From Scolanthus callimorphus (Eukaryota; Cnidaria; Anthozoa; Actiniaria; Edwardsiidae), in assembly GCA_033964015.1 (NCBI GenBank), contig CM066922.1:27088961-27152960 (forward strand): DNA of 64,000 nucleotides, written 5' to 3'. The position numbers and the translations under genes are program-made. Positions 21,409 through 30,924 of the stretch are shown here, in pieces; positions within the stretch are counted from its first letter, which is position 1; the number at the start of each line of letters is the position of its first letter. The notes under the pieces were generated by a model. The model was given only the letters and a program-made list of their open reading frames with translations, did not search any database and was not told the origin of the DNA.

Positions 21409-21875
21409 AAAATGTTTGCCGTCCACGCAGACAAGTAAAAATTCCTACATTGTGTTCCACAAGCAGTACATCCTATGCTTGGAATGGCCTAATAAACTTG
21501 CCTCTTTCTTAAAATTTTTAACAACAAAACAGTGTCGTAGAAACGAAATTGAGATAGGACACTGTATAGCAGTTAGTCTTAGAGACGAAAAACGTCATTA
21601 TTAGCAGATTGGTGCCCCTTCCCCCAAGTTTCTCCCCAAACAATCCTTAAAAATCCCGATTTTGCTCCCTGCATATCAAATTCCCCCAAACATGCGGTAA
21701 TTTCACATGGCTTGCTACGGCCCTGTATAGAGTATAAATATCCACGAAACGGAAGTTCTAGACTATTCAAGTCAGCAGGGTAGAGAAGAAAACGAAAAAA
21801 AAAACGAAAAAAATATTATATGGAGGGCCACAGGGGCCGTACCCTGCATCATATAACCTGTGTTTTTCAATCCAG

Positions 21876-22060
21876 ATGACGCACCAGACGTTGACATGTG
21901 TCTGGTAAAGAAGAGTATCCCTGAGAGTCAGCCCAAGGGAGCTGTAGTGGGACAGTTACTAATAGAACATACAGATCCACCCAAGTACTCTTGCGCGCTC
22001 ACAAGCTGTTGCCATCAGATTGGGCAAATCAACCCACAGACTTTCCCTTACCAATGCAAG
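21876..22060 (+). CDS. Receptor exon 3: next cadherin repeat, first half
   Basis: The acceptor is TTTTTCAATCCAG and the donor GTAAAA. It enters in phase 1, matching exon 2, and leaves in phase 0. The product starts NDAPDVDMC, the linker motif, followed by KKSIPESQPKGAVVGQLL, a good match to the cadherin I-P-E-x-x-P-x-G-x-x-V-G-x-L segment. A run of cysteines (CALTSCC and YQC) is unusual for a cadherin repeat and may form local disulfides. The next exon's phase does not match this exit, so the junction is unresolved. Confidence 0.75.
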
Positions 22061-22132
22061 GTAAAATTACCCTGAGTCACCTTCTCGCGTTTAATGGAAT
22101 GGCATACGCTTAATTTGTTACGCGTTATTTAA

Positions 22133-22515
22133 AGGGGCACTGTCACCATTTTACACGATTTTAGGGTTAATTTAGGTCGCTTAAATGAAGTCAGATTCAC
22201 AAGAATTGAACAAAATAATCGTCTAGGTTTGTTAAATAACGTTTCAGCTACAAGATGAGTACACATTTGGAGTGTTATCGAGCGGATGGAATTGGATTGT
22301 AAAATGACATTTACATATCAGGCTGAACAGTTTTCAAACTTGGAAATTTGATAGCGAAAGCTATTAAATCGTACGTAAGAATGCCTATATAATGCAAGTT
22401 TCAGTTCCTTTCTTTCTAGGACATAATGACAGTATACATGGGATTCTGAGTTGTTTCTGTAGATCACTAGTCTTATTTTATAATATTTTGTTGAAACAAC
22501 CGTGACAGTGCCCCT
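22133..22515. mobile_element. TTAA-flanked MITE, AGGGGCACTGTCAC family
   Basis: The ends AGGGGCACTGTCAC and GTGACAGTGCCCCT are perfect inverted repeats, flanked by TTAA on both sides (22129-22132 and 22516-22519). The interior matches 6485-6823. It has no coding capacity. The TTAA duplication fits piggyBac- or Kolobok-type mobilisation. Confidence 0.85.
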
Positions 22516-23212
22516 TTAACACCCTCTGACGCTTAACCTCTCAAAGAAAAAGGACGTGCTTATTTGTCACGTTATTTTTGGATCACCCTCTCAAGCTTAT
22601 AAGCCGATCCTTGATGACGTCATTGTTTATATTCACGAAATTTTAAAACGCTGCATCTAGCTTTGAAAAGACAACGAGAAGTTCAAAGTAAGTTCAATTT
22701 ATATTGTTAAGTGTCTTGACCTGTTCCCATATTATTTTTCAGGCTAGTTGAAGCTTTCAAAATTATGTGAAATCATTGCAGCAAAAGGCTAATTTAGCTC
22801 ACATGTTTCCTCTAAATTGATCGTTGCACCGCGGGATTCTAAATGTCAGCTTGAAATTTTCCAATTATGTTTCATTTACAGTCCTTTTATTCAGAACTCA
22901 TTATTTTATAGCTCCTCGAGCGGGCTGATTCTGAACATTACTTATGCTAATGAGCTCAAGTTGTAAGCAAAGGATCCTCCTATTTGACACTGTTTTTGAG
23001 CAACCTCTCTCCTGAAAAGAAGGGACACGCTCATTTCGCACGCTAATTTTTGTCGAGAGGACATCACCTATGGTAGCCCGTGTGTTCTTTGATTTATTTT
23101 GCTTGGTAAAGCTTAGCAAAATGTTTGGTATGTTGAGGATCTAGACAAAGAACAACGTTCGTTGCACTGACAGATTAAATCAATAGTATAGAAGTGGCAG
23201 TAACTAATTCAG
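22516..23212. other. Intron sequence, possible missing receptor exon
   Basis: Exon 3 leaves in phase 0 while the open frame of exon 4 needs phase-1 entry, so a small exon may lie here. I tested splice-like pairs around 22882-22962 and found stops in the usable frames. Nothing else was recognised. Confidence 0.4.
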
Positions 23213-23449
23213 GTTTCTTCGTATTATTGTTTGATGTGCTGGTGGACAGCCCTGATGATAACTCTGTTAACCGACCAAGCCACGACGCTTCTTCCTTGTT
23301 TTATGTTGACGACAGCCTTGTGTTGAGGAGTCGGAAGTCGCTACAGTATAATGACTACCCTAGTGATGAAATCAAGGTTCCGATTAGTTGCCATGATTTC
23401 AGTCGGCCCTTACATTTTATAGGAGACACATATAATGTCTCTGTATTAG
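23213..23449 (+). CDS. Receptor exon 4: cadherin repeat, second half (start uncertain)
   Basis: The open frame ends at a GTAAGA donor in phase 1, which fits exon 5. It contains SSLFYVDDSLVLRSRKSLQY, resembling the cadherin F-x-I-D-x-x-x-x-L-x-x-x-K-x-L-D-Y segment, then DEIKVPISCHD and YNVSVL, like the final beta strands. The best acceptor is AATTCAG at 23206-23212, which needs phase-1 entry, whereas exon 3 exits in phase 0. Other AGs inside the frame would need phase 2. The 3' boundary is firm, the 5' boundary is not. Confidence 0.65.
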
Positions 23450-23599
23450 GTAAGAGAGTGAATGTAGAATGTAGCAAAGCCATAGGGTCTTCTGATAAGA
23501 TAAAAAAACCTCTTCATAATTTCGAGACATTCAATGTTAGACTGAAAATACAAGAAATGATAAGAACACGTTTAATTCTTATCGATTTATGCTTTTGTT

Positions 23600-24053
23600 G
23601 ACCTTAATATGGTACTTGTCTAAAACGAAGCATTGTCTGCGATTGTCTGCCTTAATAATAAAATGCACATGCATATTGTTGAACGTAATATGGTGTTTGT
23701 CTAGAATGTAGCAGACCTCGTTGTCATTTCTTGCTGTTTTTGGCCTTAATATGGTGTTTGTCTAGTATGTAACGAAGTACATCGCCCGGCTTTATGATTC
23801 ATTTCATGCTGTTGATGACATTAATATGGTGTTTGTCTAGAATGTAGCAAAGGACAACGCCCGGCTTTATGAATCATTTCATGCTGTCGTTGGTGTTGTC
23901 TAGAATGTAACAAAGGACATCGCCCTGCTTTATGATTCATTTCATTCTAGTGCTGTTGGCATTAATATGGTGTTTGTCTATAATGTAGCAAAGGGCATCG
24001 CCCGGCTTTATGATTCATTTCATGTTGTTGACATTAATATGGTGTTTGTCTAG
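23600..24053 (+). repeat. Intronic minisatellite built from a 3' splice-site region
   Basis: Units of about 60-85 bp contain TTAATATGGTGTTTGTCTAG, then AATGTAGCAAAGGACATCGC and CCGGCTTTATGATTCATTTC. The last unit ends exactly at the acceptor of exon 5 (TTTGTCTAG before 24054), so upstream copies are near-copies of the true acceptor plus the first exon bases. Copies with CTAG occur near 23703, 23763, 23840 and 23903, and one near 23980 has CTAT instead. Confidence 0.85.
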
Positions 24054-24217
24054 AATGTAGCAAAGGGCGTTGTCCGCCTCCCCCTGACTGTGGCCGGTGC
24101 GCTATTGGCGGGATTTGCATAGACAAGGAGGGAGGCTACATATGTAAGTGTACTCCCGGCTACAGAGGAGAAAAGTGTGAGCAAGATATTGATTACTGTG
24201 TACCAAACAAGTGCGAG
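24054..24217 (+). CDS. Receptor exon 5: EGF module
   Basis: It enters in phase 1, matching exon 4, and leaves in phase 0 at GAG-GTGAGT. The product has a complete six-cysteine EGF: DCGRCAIGGICIDKEGGY, then ICKCTPGYRGEKC. The Gly/aromatic positions before the last cysteine are conserved. It ends DIDYCVPNKCE, the D-x-D-x-C start of a second, calcium-binding-type EGF completed by the next exon. EGF modules next to cadherin repeats suggest the membrane-proximal part of a Fat- or hedgling-like ectodomain, though no laminin G domain is seen. Confidence 0.85.
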
Positions 24218-24449
24218 GTGAGTGTTGTTTGTTTGTTTGATTGATTGTATGTTTTATTTTCTTTCTCTGATTGTCTAAATAAAGCAAATGAGTCTTGAAA
24301 GCTATAATACAAAGGACATCGCAAATCGCATACAAAGGACACATCGCATACATCGCATACAAAGGACACTTAGGCCCTTAGGCAACTGTTATAAAGGTAA
24401 CAAATTAAATAAAAAACAATCAGGGGACAACGTACGACTCAAGTTTAGG

Positions 24450-24612
24450 GGTTGAGACAAGGAATTAACCTTATATGTATGCTAAAGTGCTTAATGAAAT
24501 ATCCCATGTGTGCTTCTGAGCGTTTGTCGTAGTAAGCGGATAAAGAGAAAAAAATATATCTGCCTCCGAGAGCGATTCGAACCCACGACCTCGGTTTAGT
24601 AGTGACCTACAC
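24450..24612 (-). repeat. Partial tRNA-like SINE plus dispersed repeat
   Basis: The right part, read on the minus strand, has GTGGGTTCGAATCGC, a good RNA polymerase III B box, preceded by TACTAAACCGAGGTC like a tRNA anticodon arm. No A box or full cloverleaf remains. The left part 24450-24525 matches 11402-11480. I regard it as a truncated SINE, not a tRNA gene. Confidence 0.45.
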
Positions 24613-24768
24613 GAAAGCAAGTGTTGCTTTGTTTTTGTGTCTTCTATGCATTCTGATTGGCTGACTAAACATAGATTCAAAACCCCAACCAAAAGCAACG
24701 TGTAGAAAACTGCTTTTTCTTTCGACAGTCATCTGATCTCAAAATAAGCAAATAAATAATTTGTTTAA

Positions 24769-25263
24769 AGTGCCACTAAAGGCAGAAATCAACTACATTT
24801 CATCAAAAGATCCATTATCCAAGGGAACAGTAGCGAAACAAAAATGTGCTTTACGCGCGCCGTTAATATTTTATTGATTTTTGAATACATTCGATTGGCG
24901 TTTTTTTTTCGTTCAACTATGCGCGATGCATCTTGGGGGAGAAGTTCTTCAGAACAATGGTTCCTCTGAGGCATGAAGAAGACATAGAAAATACAACAAA
25001 GAAGGTCTTTGTTCTTTTTTCATTGTCTTCTTCGTGGTCTTTGTTCTACTTTCTGTGTCTTCTTCATGCGTCACAGGAACCATTGTTCACCCCACAGGAT
25101 GCAGAAACGCATAGGTGAACGAAAAAAAATCGCCAATCGGAAATATTCAAAATCAAATAAAATATTAACGGCGCGCGTAAAGCACATTTTTGTTTCGCTA
25201 CTGTTCCCTTGGATAATGGATCTTTTTGATGAAATGTAGTTGACTTCTGCCTTTAGTGGCACT
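24769..25263. mobile_element. Fold-back element with very long arms, TTAA flanks
   Basis: The ends AGTGCCACTAAAGGCAGAA and its inverse extend as near-perfect arms of roughly 180 bp (for example CCAAGGGAACAGTAGCGAAA). TTAA flanks both sides (24765-24768 and 25264-25267). The centre contains an imperfectly repeated segment, TGAAGAAGACA with its inverse. No protein is encoded. It could form a long double-stranded RNA if the receptor pre-mRNA includes it. Confidence 0.85.
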
Positions 25264-25338
25264 TTAAGTGACACTGTGTATTTAGGTCATCGTAAAAAAA
25301 CGATAAAAAAGAATAATTTCAAACAAACTAGATTTTAA

Positions 25339-25970
25339 AGCGGGACTGTCACGGTACGCGCATGTGCGAATTTTGATCACTTTGGTCCGGGCCGGAACGA
25401 TGGCTGTGAGAGGGAGGGAAATACGCTGGTAGAATCCGTTCAAATCTTGTTGTTTCGGGGTCCATCTACCCTTACTTCTTAACGGGTATTCTCTCCTGAG
25501 ATCTCCTTAGTATCGTGAACAAATTTGGAGTCGATGCAACATTGTTTGTCGTTTGAAATTGAATGAGACTCGAGCGTCACTTTCACTGATGGCTGCCCAA
25601 CAAGAAAGGCCTAATCGAGGTCGTCCTTACGCCAAAATGGCTTGGGAACACAATAAAAACAGGATCTGGATATCGGAAAGGGTCCATGAGACATGGAAAT
25701 TGTTCAAGGGCTACGGTATCTTCACTTCAGGGACGATTTTGCAGCTCATTTGCCTAAAAACCCCTAAAAACTTACCATAATGTTGCCTCCTGACGAATGA
25801 ACTCCAAATTATGTTAACCCTGAGGCGACGTCGCGCGGGGCGTGAGTACTTTCCCGCGATAACGAAGTGTCCCGTGATTGGTTTATTTAAACAGGGAATC
25901 TCCGTTTTGAATGATAGTTGTGGGAACGGCGGTCTTTGCTCGAGCATGCGCGTACCGTGACAGTCCCGCT
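25339..25970. mobile_element. TTAA-flanked non-autonomous transposon, 632 bp
   Basis: The inverted ends are AGCGGGACTGTCACGGTACG and CGTACCGTGACAGTCCCGCT, flanked by TTAA on both sides. The GGGACTGTCAC core resembles the AGGGGCACTGTCAC family at 22 kb, suggesting related transposases. A 75-codon internal frame (25553-25780) has no recognised domain. Confidence 0.85.
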
Positions 25971-26194
25971 TTAAGCTGGCCAAGAGGCAAACCTATAACA
26001 GTCACTACCGTTTATCAACAAAGATTGAATAGAGCCTTTTTTCTGTGAACCAATCGATCTCTGATTGGCATATTTACAACACTGAATGACGTCAGCGCTA
26101 TTGGCTGTGCACAAAAAATTGTCAACGGCCATGCGAGAATCGAACAGGACTTAAAGACCCTGGCAACTTGACCACCCTGTTACCTAATTTTGTA

Positions 26195-26745
26195 TGTTTG
26201 TTTAAGCAATAAAAGTACTTTCCGTGTGCTCTCTGGTTTCTTACAAACACGAGGGGGTTGTTGGGAGAACTGGATAAAAACTTGAGACGGAGGCGAGTGT
26301 CTTTCAAGTTTTATCAGTTCGACTAGTGTTTGAAAGAAGTGTTTGAAAGTGTGAAAGAAGTGTGAAAGAAGTGTTTGAAAGTGTGAAACAAGTGTTTGAA
26401 AGAAACCAGATAGCGCGGGGAAGTACTTTTATTACTTTTAGAAAATAACGTACACACCCGCGAAATCGTTGCGTGATAATCGTGTACAATACAATACAAT
26501 ACAATATTATTATTATTTCCAATATAGTCAATATAAAACATAAAATACAGTAATCAGTCAACCCGCAAATAGCATAAAGCTAATCGGGGCGGGAAGCTGG
26601 AAAAAAAAAGTTTACAGATAATATTATTACAATATTCCTCTCGTATTTTGTCTCTTTCGTGTTTATCGGGTCTCTTACAGACACGCCTTTTAACCAATCA
26701 AAATGCGCACATTCACTATATAAAATAGGTGTTATTGTCTAATTG
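26195..26745 (-). repeat. Dispersed inverted-repeat element, copy b
   Basis: It is the reverse complement of the 1455-1795 element, interrupted in the middle by extra sequence including (ACAAT)n and ATT repeats near 26485-26520. A local repeat of GTGTTTGAAAG lies at 26325-26400. It lies upstream of receptor exon 6, within the intron. Confidence 0.7.
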
Positions 26746-26773
26746 CCAATAATGGCACTTTTCTCTTCCACAG

Positions 26774-26919
26774 AGAGGAACATGTCAAGATGGTGTGACA
26801 TCGTTTACGTGTAAATGTAACAAAGGCTTCACTGGCGCGTTGTGTGACAAGACCAGGTCACACTGCAGCCAGTGTAAACTTGGCACCCTGTGTGTCATGT
26901 TCGTCAAGGCTCCTATAAG
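26774..26919 (+). CDS. Receptor exon 6: second EGF module and start of a third
   Basis: The acceptor TCTTCCACAG and donor GTCAGT bound it. It enters in phase 0, matching exon 5, and leaves in phase 2. The product continues the EGF begun in exon 5: GTCQDGVTSFTCKCNKGFTG, then ALC, completing six cysteines. It goes on SHCSQCKLGTLCVMFVKAP, apparently the first half of another EGF whose last cysteines must come from a later exon. Exon 7 does not supply them and has the wrong phase, so one exon in the 7-kb intron is unseen or was lost. Confidence 0.8.
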
Positions 26920-26945
26920 GTCAGTTCTAGATGCCATATCGAGTA

Positions 26946-27437
26946 CAGTAAAAACCCGCATAAAAGAACAAGTGGATTAAGGACACTCAGGCTGAAATTT
27001 GGTCAAAAAGGTACCTTAGACATAAGAACAGATGCAGCCTGAAAAATAAAAATTGTTCTTGTATAAGAACAAAAAACTGCCAGTTAGATTTGAGTATAGT
27101 AACCCACTGTGGTAGAGTACTGAGTAGATCAATAGAATGTGCTAGACCATTGCACATAGAGTTCTACAGCAGGTTACTGTATAGGGAATTCCAGGGTACA
27201 TTTAGCAATATTGTTTTTAGACTTGACAAATTGTTGTTACCAAATGACTGTTATCTTCTGCCAATGGCATTCTTTATTTTGACTGTTGGTAGTGTATGCA
27301 GTATTTGATGTTAAGAAACAATTTTAAGAACGCCTTAAGAACATTTTCAGGCTGATTTTACAGAAAACATCCAATGTACAAGAACGAAATCAGCCTGAAT
27401 CCCAAAAACACCTGTTCTTTTATGCGGGTTTTTACTG
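26946..27437. mobile_element. TA-flanked MITE with CAGTAAAAACCCGC ends
   Basis: The ends CAGTAAAAACCCGCATAAAA and TTTTATGCGGGTTTTTACTG are perfect inverted repeats and TA flanks both sides, as in Tc1/mariner-type insertion. The phrases AAGAACA and CAGGCTGA recur in subterminal positions. No transposase is present. It begins only 26 bp past the donor of receptor exon 6. Confidence 0.85.
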
Positions 27438-27902
27438 TACCTCTTTTACGTCTTTTTACGTCTTTACTGGTCTGATGCGGAGCCCATTACCTCTGGGTTG
27501 GCTACAGGCACAGGAGGAGATGATTATCTTTTTGGAACGATTTTCCAATGTTTTTCTAGCTGTGCACTAAACGAACTAAACGAACAATTTCTCGCACCTC
27601 AGCATTTACAGTTCAGTGTGTGAAACACAACCTCATAAGAAGCAACTTCTCGCGCTTTGGCTAAAATGCATAGTGCAATACATAAAACAGATCCTCTTTA
27701 TAACCAACAACTTCTCGCACCTCAGCAGAACGTTACAGAACCTCGTGATAACGAAGCTCACGCTAGAGGCAACAACCCATAAAATTGTTCGGCAAAAAAT
27801 ATTGTAGCAGGGTATGTAAGTAAATCCTGCAACCCTCCTCGCGCTTTGCGGTTAAATGATCTTCCACTGTGCAGAACCTTGACACGTTTGCAAAGCTACA
27901 AT
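27438..27902. other. Intron interval with no recognised feature
   Basis: There are short imperfect repeats of CAACTTCTCGC(G/A)C and CACCTCAGCA(T/G) at 27590-27730, and no exon-like frame with an EGF ending. Confidence 0.5.
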
Positions 27903-28045
27903 AGACCGAGTCAGCCTTGTTTACTTCCGGTAGATCACGTGACCTGAATTGGGAAAACAAAGCCAAGCGCGCGAAATATTCCCGCGCTACAAATCTTGTA
28001 AGACGTGTGTCGCTTCTTCTCCTTTCCCTTGATGAAAAGTTGAAA

Positions 28046-29663
28046 ATGGTCCATTGTTGCTGTGTGAAGGAATGTAATAATAATTCTACTGTTCCCGGAC
28101 TGTCATTTCACAAGTTTCCGGAAAACTCCGGCTTGGTCGAGGTGAGGAAATCTTTATTTTTGTGCAAATATACTGTCTTCAAAACAAACCTACAGGTTAC
28201 GATGCGGTTTGAAACATCTTGACTAAACTTGTCAAAACATATGTTTTTTTTACTTTCTTTCAATAGCTTTGGACCCGAAAGATCAAAAGGAATCATCCGA
28301 AGGACGTGTTCGTAATAGGCGACCATACCAAAGTGTGTTCTGCTCACTTTATCAACAGCGACTTTATAAATCCATTCAGTGATAAACGGCGACTCCGCGC
28401 GGACGCCATTCCTTCGGTGTTTGCTTGGTCAAAGCAAGTCGTGCCGAGGCCTTTCATAGAGAAAAGGCGACGATTATAAGATGAAAAACAAAAAGAATTG
28501 GCCGAGGAAACAGACACAGCTTCAGAGGGAGAGGGTGTGTACGAGGAAACCGAGAATGAAAAGTATGTATCGCGGCGAATTCAAGTTGAAATGGCAGTGA
28601 CGTGTTTACATCGTTTTTCGCTTGAAGTACTGATGCAAATGGCTGATACTCCAGGGAAAAAAGCAGAATACATTTGCCATTTCACCGGTTTCAATTCATA
28701 TGAAATGTTTATGGAGGTTTTGGACTTTGTTTTTCCTGGATTAGACCGTGGAAACATAATATACTGTGACACTGTTGCAGCAAACGAGAACAAAATTGAT
28801 ACCTCGGTACTTTTTGATAGCGAAAGTCAGGGCTCATCTGCCGCCGATTCAGACGAGGAATATACCATTTCTAGTACCAACTCAAGGGATCATAAGCTAC
28901 CTGTACAAGACGAATTCCTTTTATTAATGATGAAGTTAAAGCTCGGCTTGACTAACTTGGATTTAGCAGTGAGGTTCGTTATATCTAAGGGCGTGTCTCA
29001 AACATCATTAACAGTTGGCTCAACTATTTGTACATTTTCTTCGGAAAATTTAAAGTCTGGCCTCACCGTGACATTATTATCGAGCAAATGCCGCCAAACT
29101 TTAAACAGAAATATCCCGTGAATGTTGTCATCATAGATTGCACAGAGTTGAAAATCGAATGTCCATCTTCTCTGGTGAGACAGTCTCAGAGCTACTCTAG
29201 TTATAAGTCTACAAACACACTCAAATGTCTGATTGGAGTGGATGCCAAAGGTGGCATTATGTTCGTGTCCCAGTTATACACTGGACTAATTTCAGACAAA
29301 GAAATAGTTGTGAGAAGTGGCTTCTTGAAACTTTTACAAAGCAAACTTGATGTTGGGGAGATTTTAGCTGGAGATTCAATAATGGCAGACAAGGGGTTTG
29401 ACATAAGTGAAGATATCTCTAAACTTGGCCTAAAGTTGAACATTCCCCCATTTCTGGGACAACAATCTAAATTCACCGAATCTGATGTAATAAATACTCA
29501 AACAGTAGCACAACACAGGATTCACATTGAGAGAGCAATCGGGAAAGTAAGGAGGTTTCTTGTATTCTCCAGGAGAGTGCCAGTGAGCATGCTAGGCACT
29601 GTAAATCAACTATGGACTGTTTGTTGCATGCTTTCAAATTTTATGGACCCAATATTAGAGTAG
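28046..29663 (+). pseudogene. THAP-domain DDE transposase, broken
   Basis: Exon 1 (28046-28141) encodes MVHCCCVKECNNNS and HKFP, the C2 part of a THAP zinc finger. A GTGAGG donor and CAATAG acceptor remove 28142-28266. Exon 2 continues with LWTRKIKR, KVCSAHF and RLRADAIPSVF, giving the C2CH ligands and the THAP tail. An in-frame TAA follows at 28477-28479. The frame then stays open through a helix-turn-helix region (LPVQDEFLLLMMKLKLGLTN) and shifts near 29030. The last frame holds the DDE_4-type catalytic core: D in VVIIDCTE, D in AGDSIMADKGFD and E in IHIERAIGK. The transposase would recognise the TIRs and cut the element out, and this copy cannot make it in one piece. Confidence 0.85.
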
Positions 29664-29714
29664 GGTTTCATTCTGAGCATGAGTTGTGAAGTGCTTACAC
29701 TTACAATAGCTACA

Positions 29715-29968
29715 ATGGGCAATTCCAGAAAATAATATATGTACCCCCGCCATGGGCGGCACCAGTTTTTGCCCCCCCCCCCCATGCATCCAGAATTTCC
29801 AAAATGGCTTCCCCCCATGCAGGCAGAATTCCTGAGAGGTGTTAACCTACCTTCCAGCTTAAAAAAAAACCATGCAGGCAGAATTCCGAGCTTTAAAACC
29901 CCCCTCCCATTCAGAATTTCGAAATGCCACCTGTCCCCAGGGTACATATATTTTCTGGAATTGCCCAT
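29715..29968. mobile_element. C/G-rich MITE nested in the ISL2EU-like element
   Basis: The ends ATGGGCAATTCCAGAAAATA and TATTTTCTGGAATTGCCCAT are inverted. Inside are a C run and three copies of the GCAGAATTCC / CAGAATTTC type phrase. It resembles the TGTGTGGTTCCAGAAAT family in sequence and design. Confidence 0.75.
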
Positions 29969-30021
29969 AAGCAGTAACAGTAAGCAGTTCTATATCAATA
30001 CCTACATTTACACTTTCACTA

Positions 30022-30143
30022 TAGAGCAGACTTCACATGACTGTGGTGAGTAATTCGCAATTAATCACTCCTATAGGTTTTATTCAGAATTTGTGTAATT
30101 ACTTTGTGATTGGTTTCACAACAGTCATGTGAAAACTGCTCTA
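30022..30143. mobile_element. 122-bp MITE with TAGAGCAG ends
   Basis: The ends TAGAGCAGACTTCACATGAC and GTCATGTGAAAACTGCTCTA are inverted. The same ends bound 49837-50085, so it is a family. It is nested in the ISL2EU-like transposon. Confidence 0.8.
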
Positions 30144-30178
30144 TGATGAGTGAGAAAAAGGAAAAATCACTCTTTTCA

Positions 30179-30340
30179 TACACCTTATTCCAAAATGGCT
30201 GACTGACCCTTGATGTCTTGTTCTCATGAAATTATTCTTTTCTTTTATATTCACTGAAGCTCGAGACAAAAGATAATTTCATGAGAGCGAGGCAACAAGG
30301 GTCAATGGAACAAAAATTCACCATTTTGGAATAATGTGTA
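30179..30340. mobile_element. Small MITE with TACACCTTATTCCAAAATGG ends
   Basis: The left end is mirrored by CCATTTTGGAATAATGTGTA. Inner arms pair CTCATGAAATTATCTTTT-like stretches (TCTCATGAAATTA with TAATTTCATGAGA). It is non-coding. Confidence 0.75.
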
Positions 30341-30924
30341 TTCAGTCTATCAGACATTCATATTTATTATTAAAATAATGTATGGACTTATCCTGGATAC
30401 CAGAGTCTCCAAGCTTAACAAAACGAAGCTGTATATAAATGTGTCCCATTGATTTGTTTAATTCTTACCACATTTCTTGTATTTACTTTTTAATATTGTA
30501 CAGAAAAAGGATATTTGATATCCATATTTGATTCAAATCATATATCACATGATACATTACAATAATTTGTAAGTTGTAATTTTTTAAATATAATTTGTAA
30601 ATATTTTGTAATAATATAAATATTTATATGTACATACATAATAATATATCATATTTCTTGAGCCTGATTAAAGAATAATTGTTCTTTATGCACTGCAAAA
30701 TAAAAACATCAGGACCACTTTGGATATGGAATGCTAACTTGGACGAGAGGCTAAAGGGAATAAAACTAATAAACAATATTAATTTATTCCACTTCAAATT
30801 TTACCCCCCAAAAGGTACTACCAGGGCCTGATTTTAATCCCTAGAAGTTATGACGAGCACTCCCCCCCCCCCCCTTTCAGTAAGAAAAACAGCTTGGCCA
30901 TTTTCTGAATAAAGAAGAGGGTGC

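Noticed and set aside
28498..29121. A stand-alone protein starting at 28498
   Set aside because: It is the continuation of the THAP exon after an in-frame stop. The first codon is TTG and the frame leads into transposase sequence.
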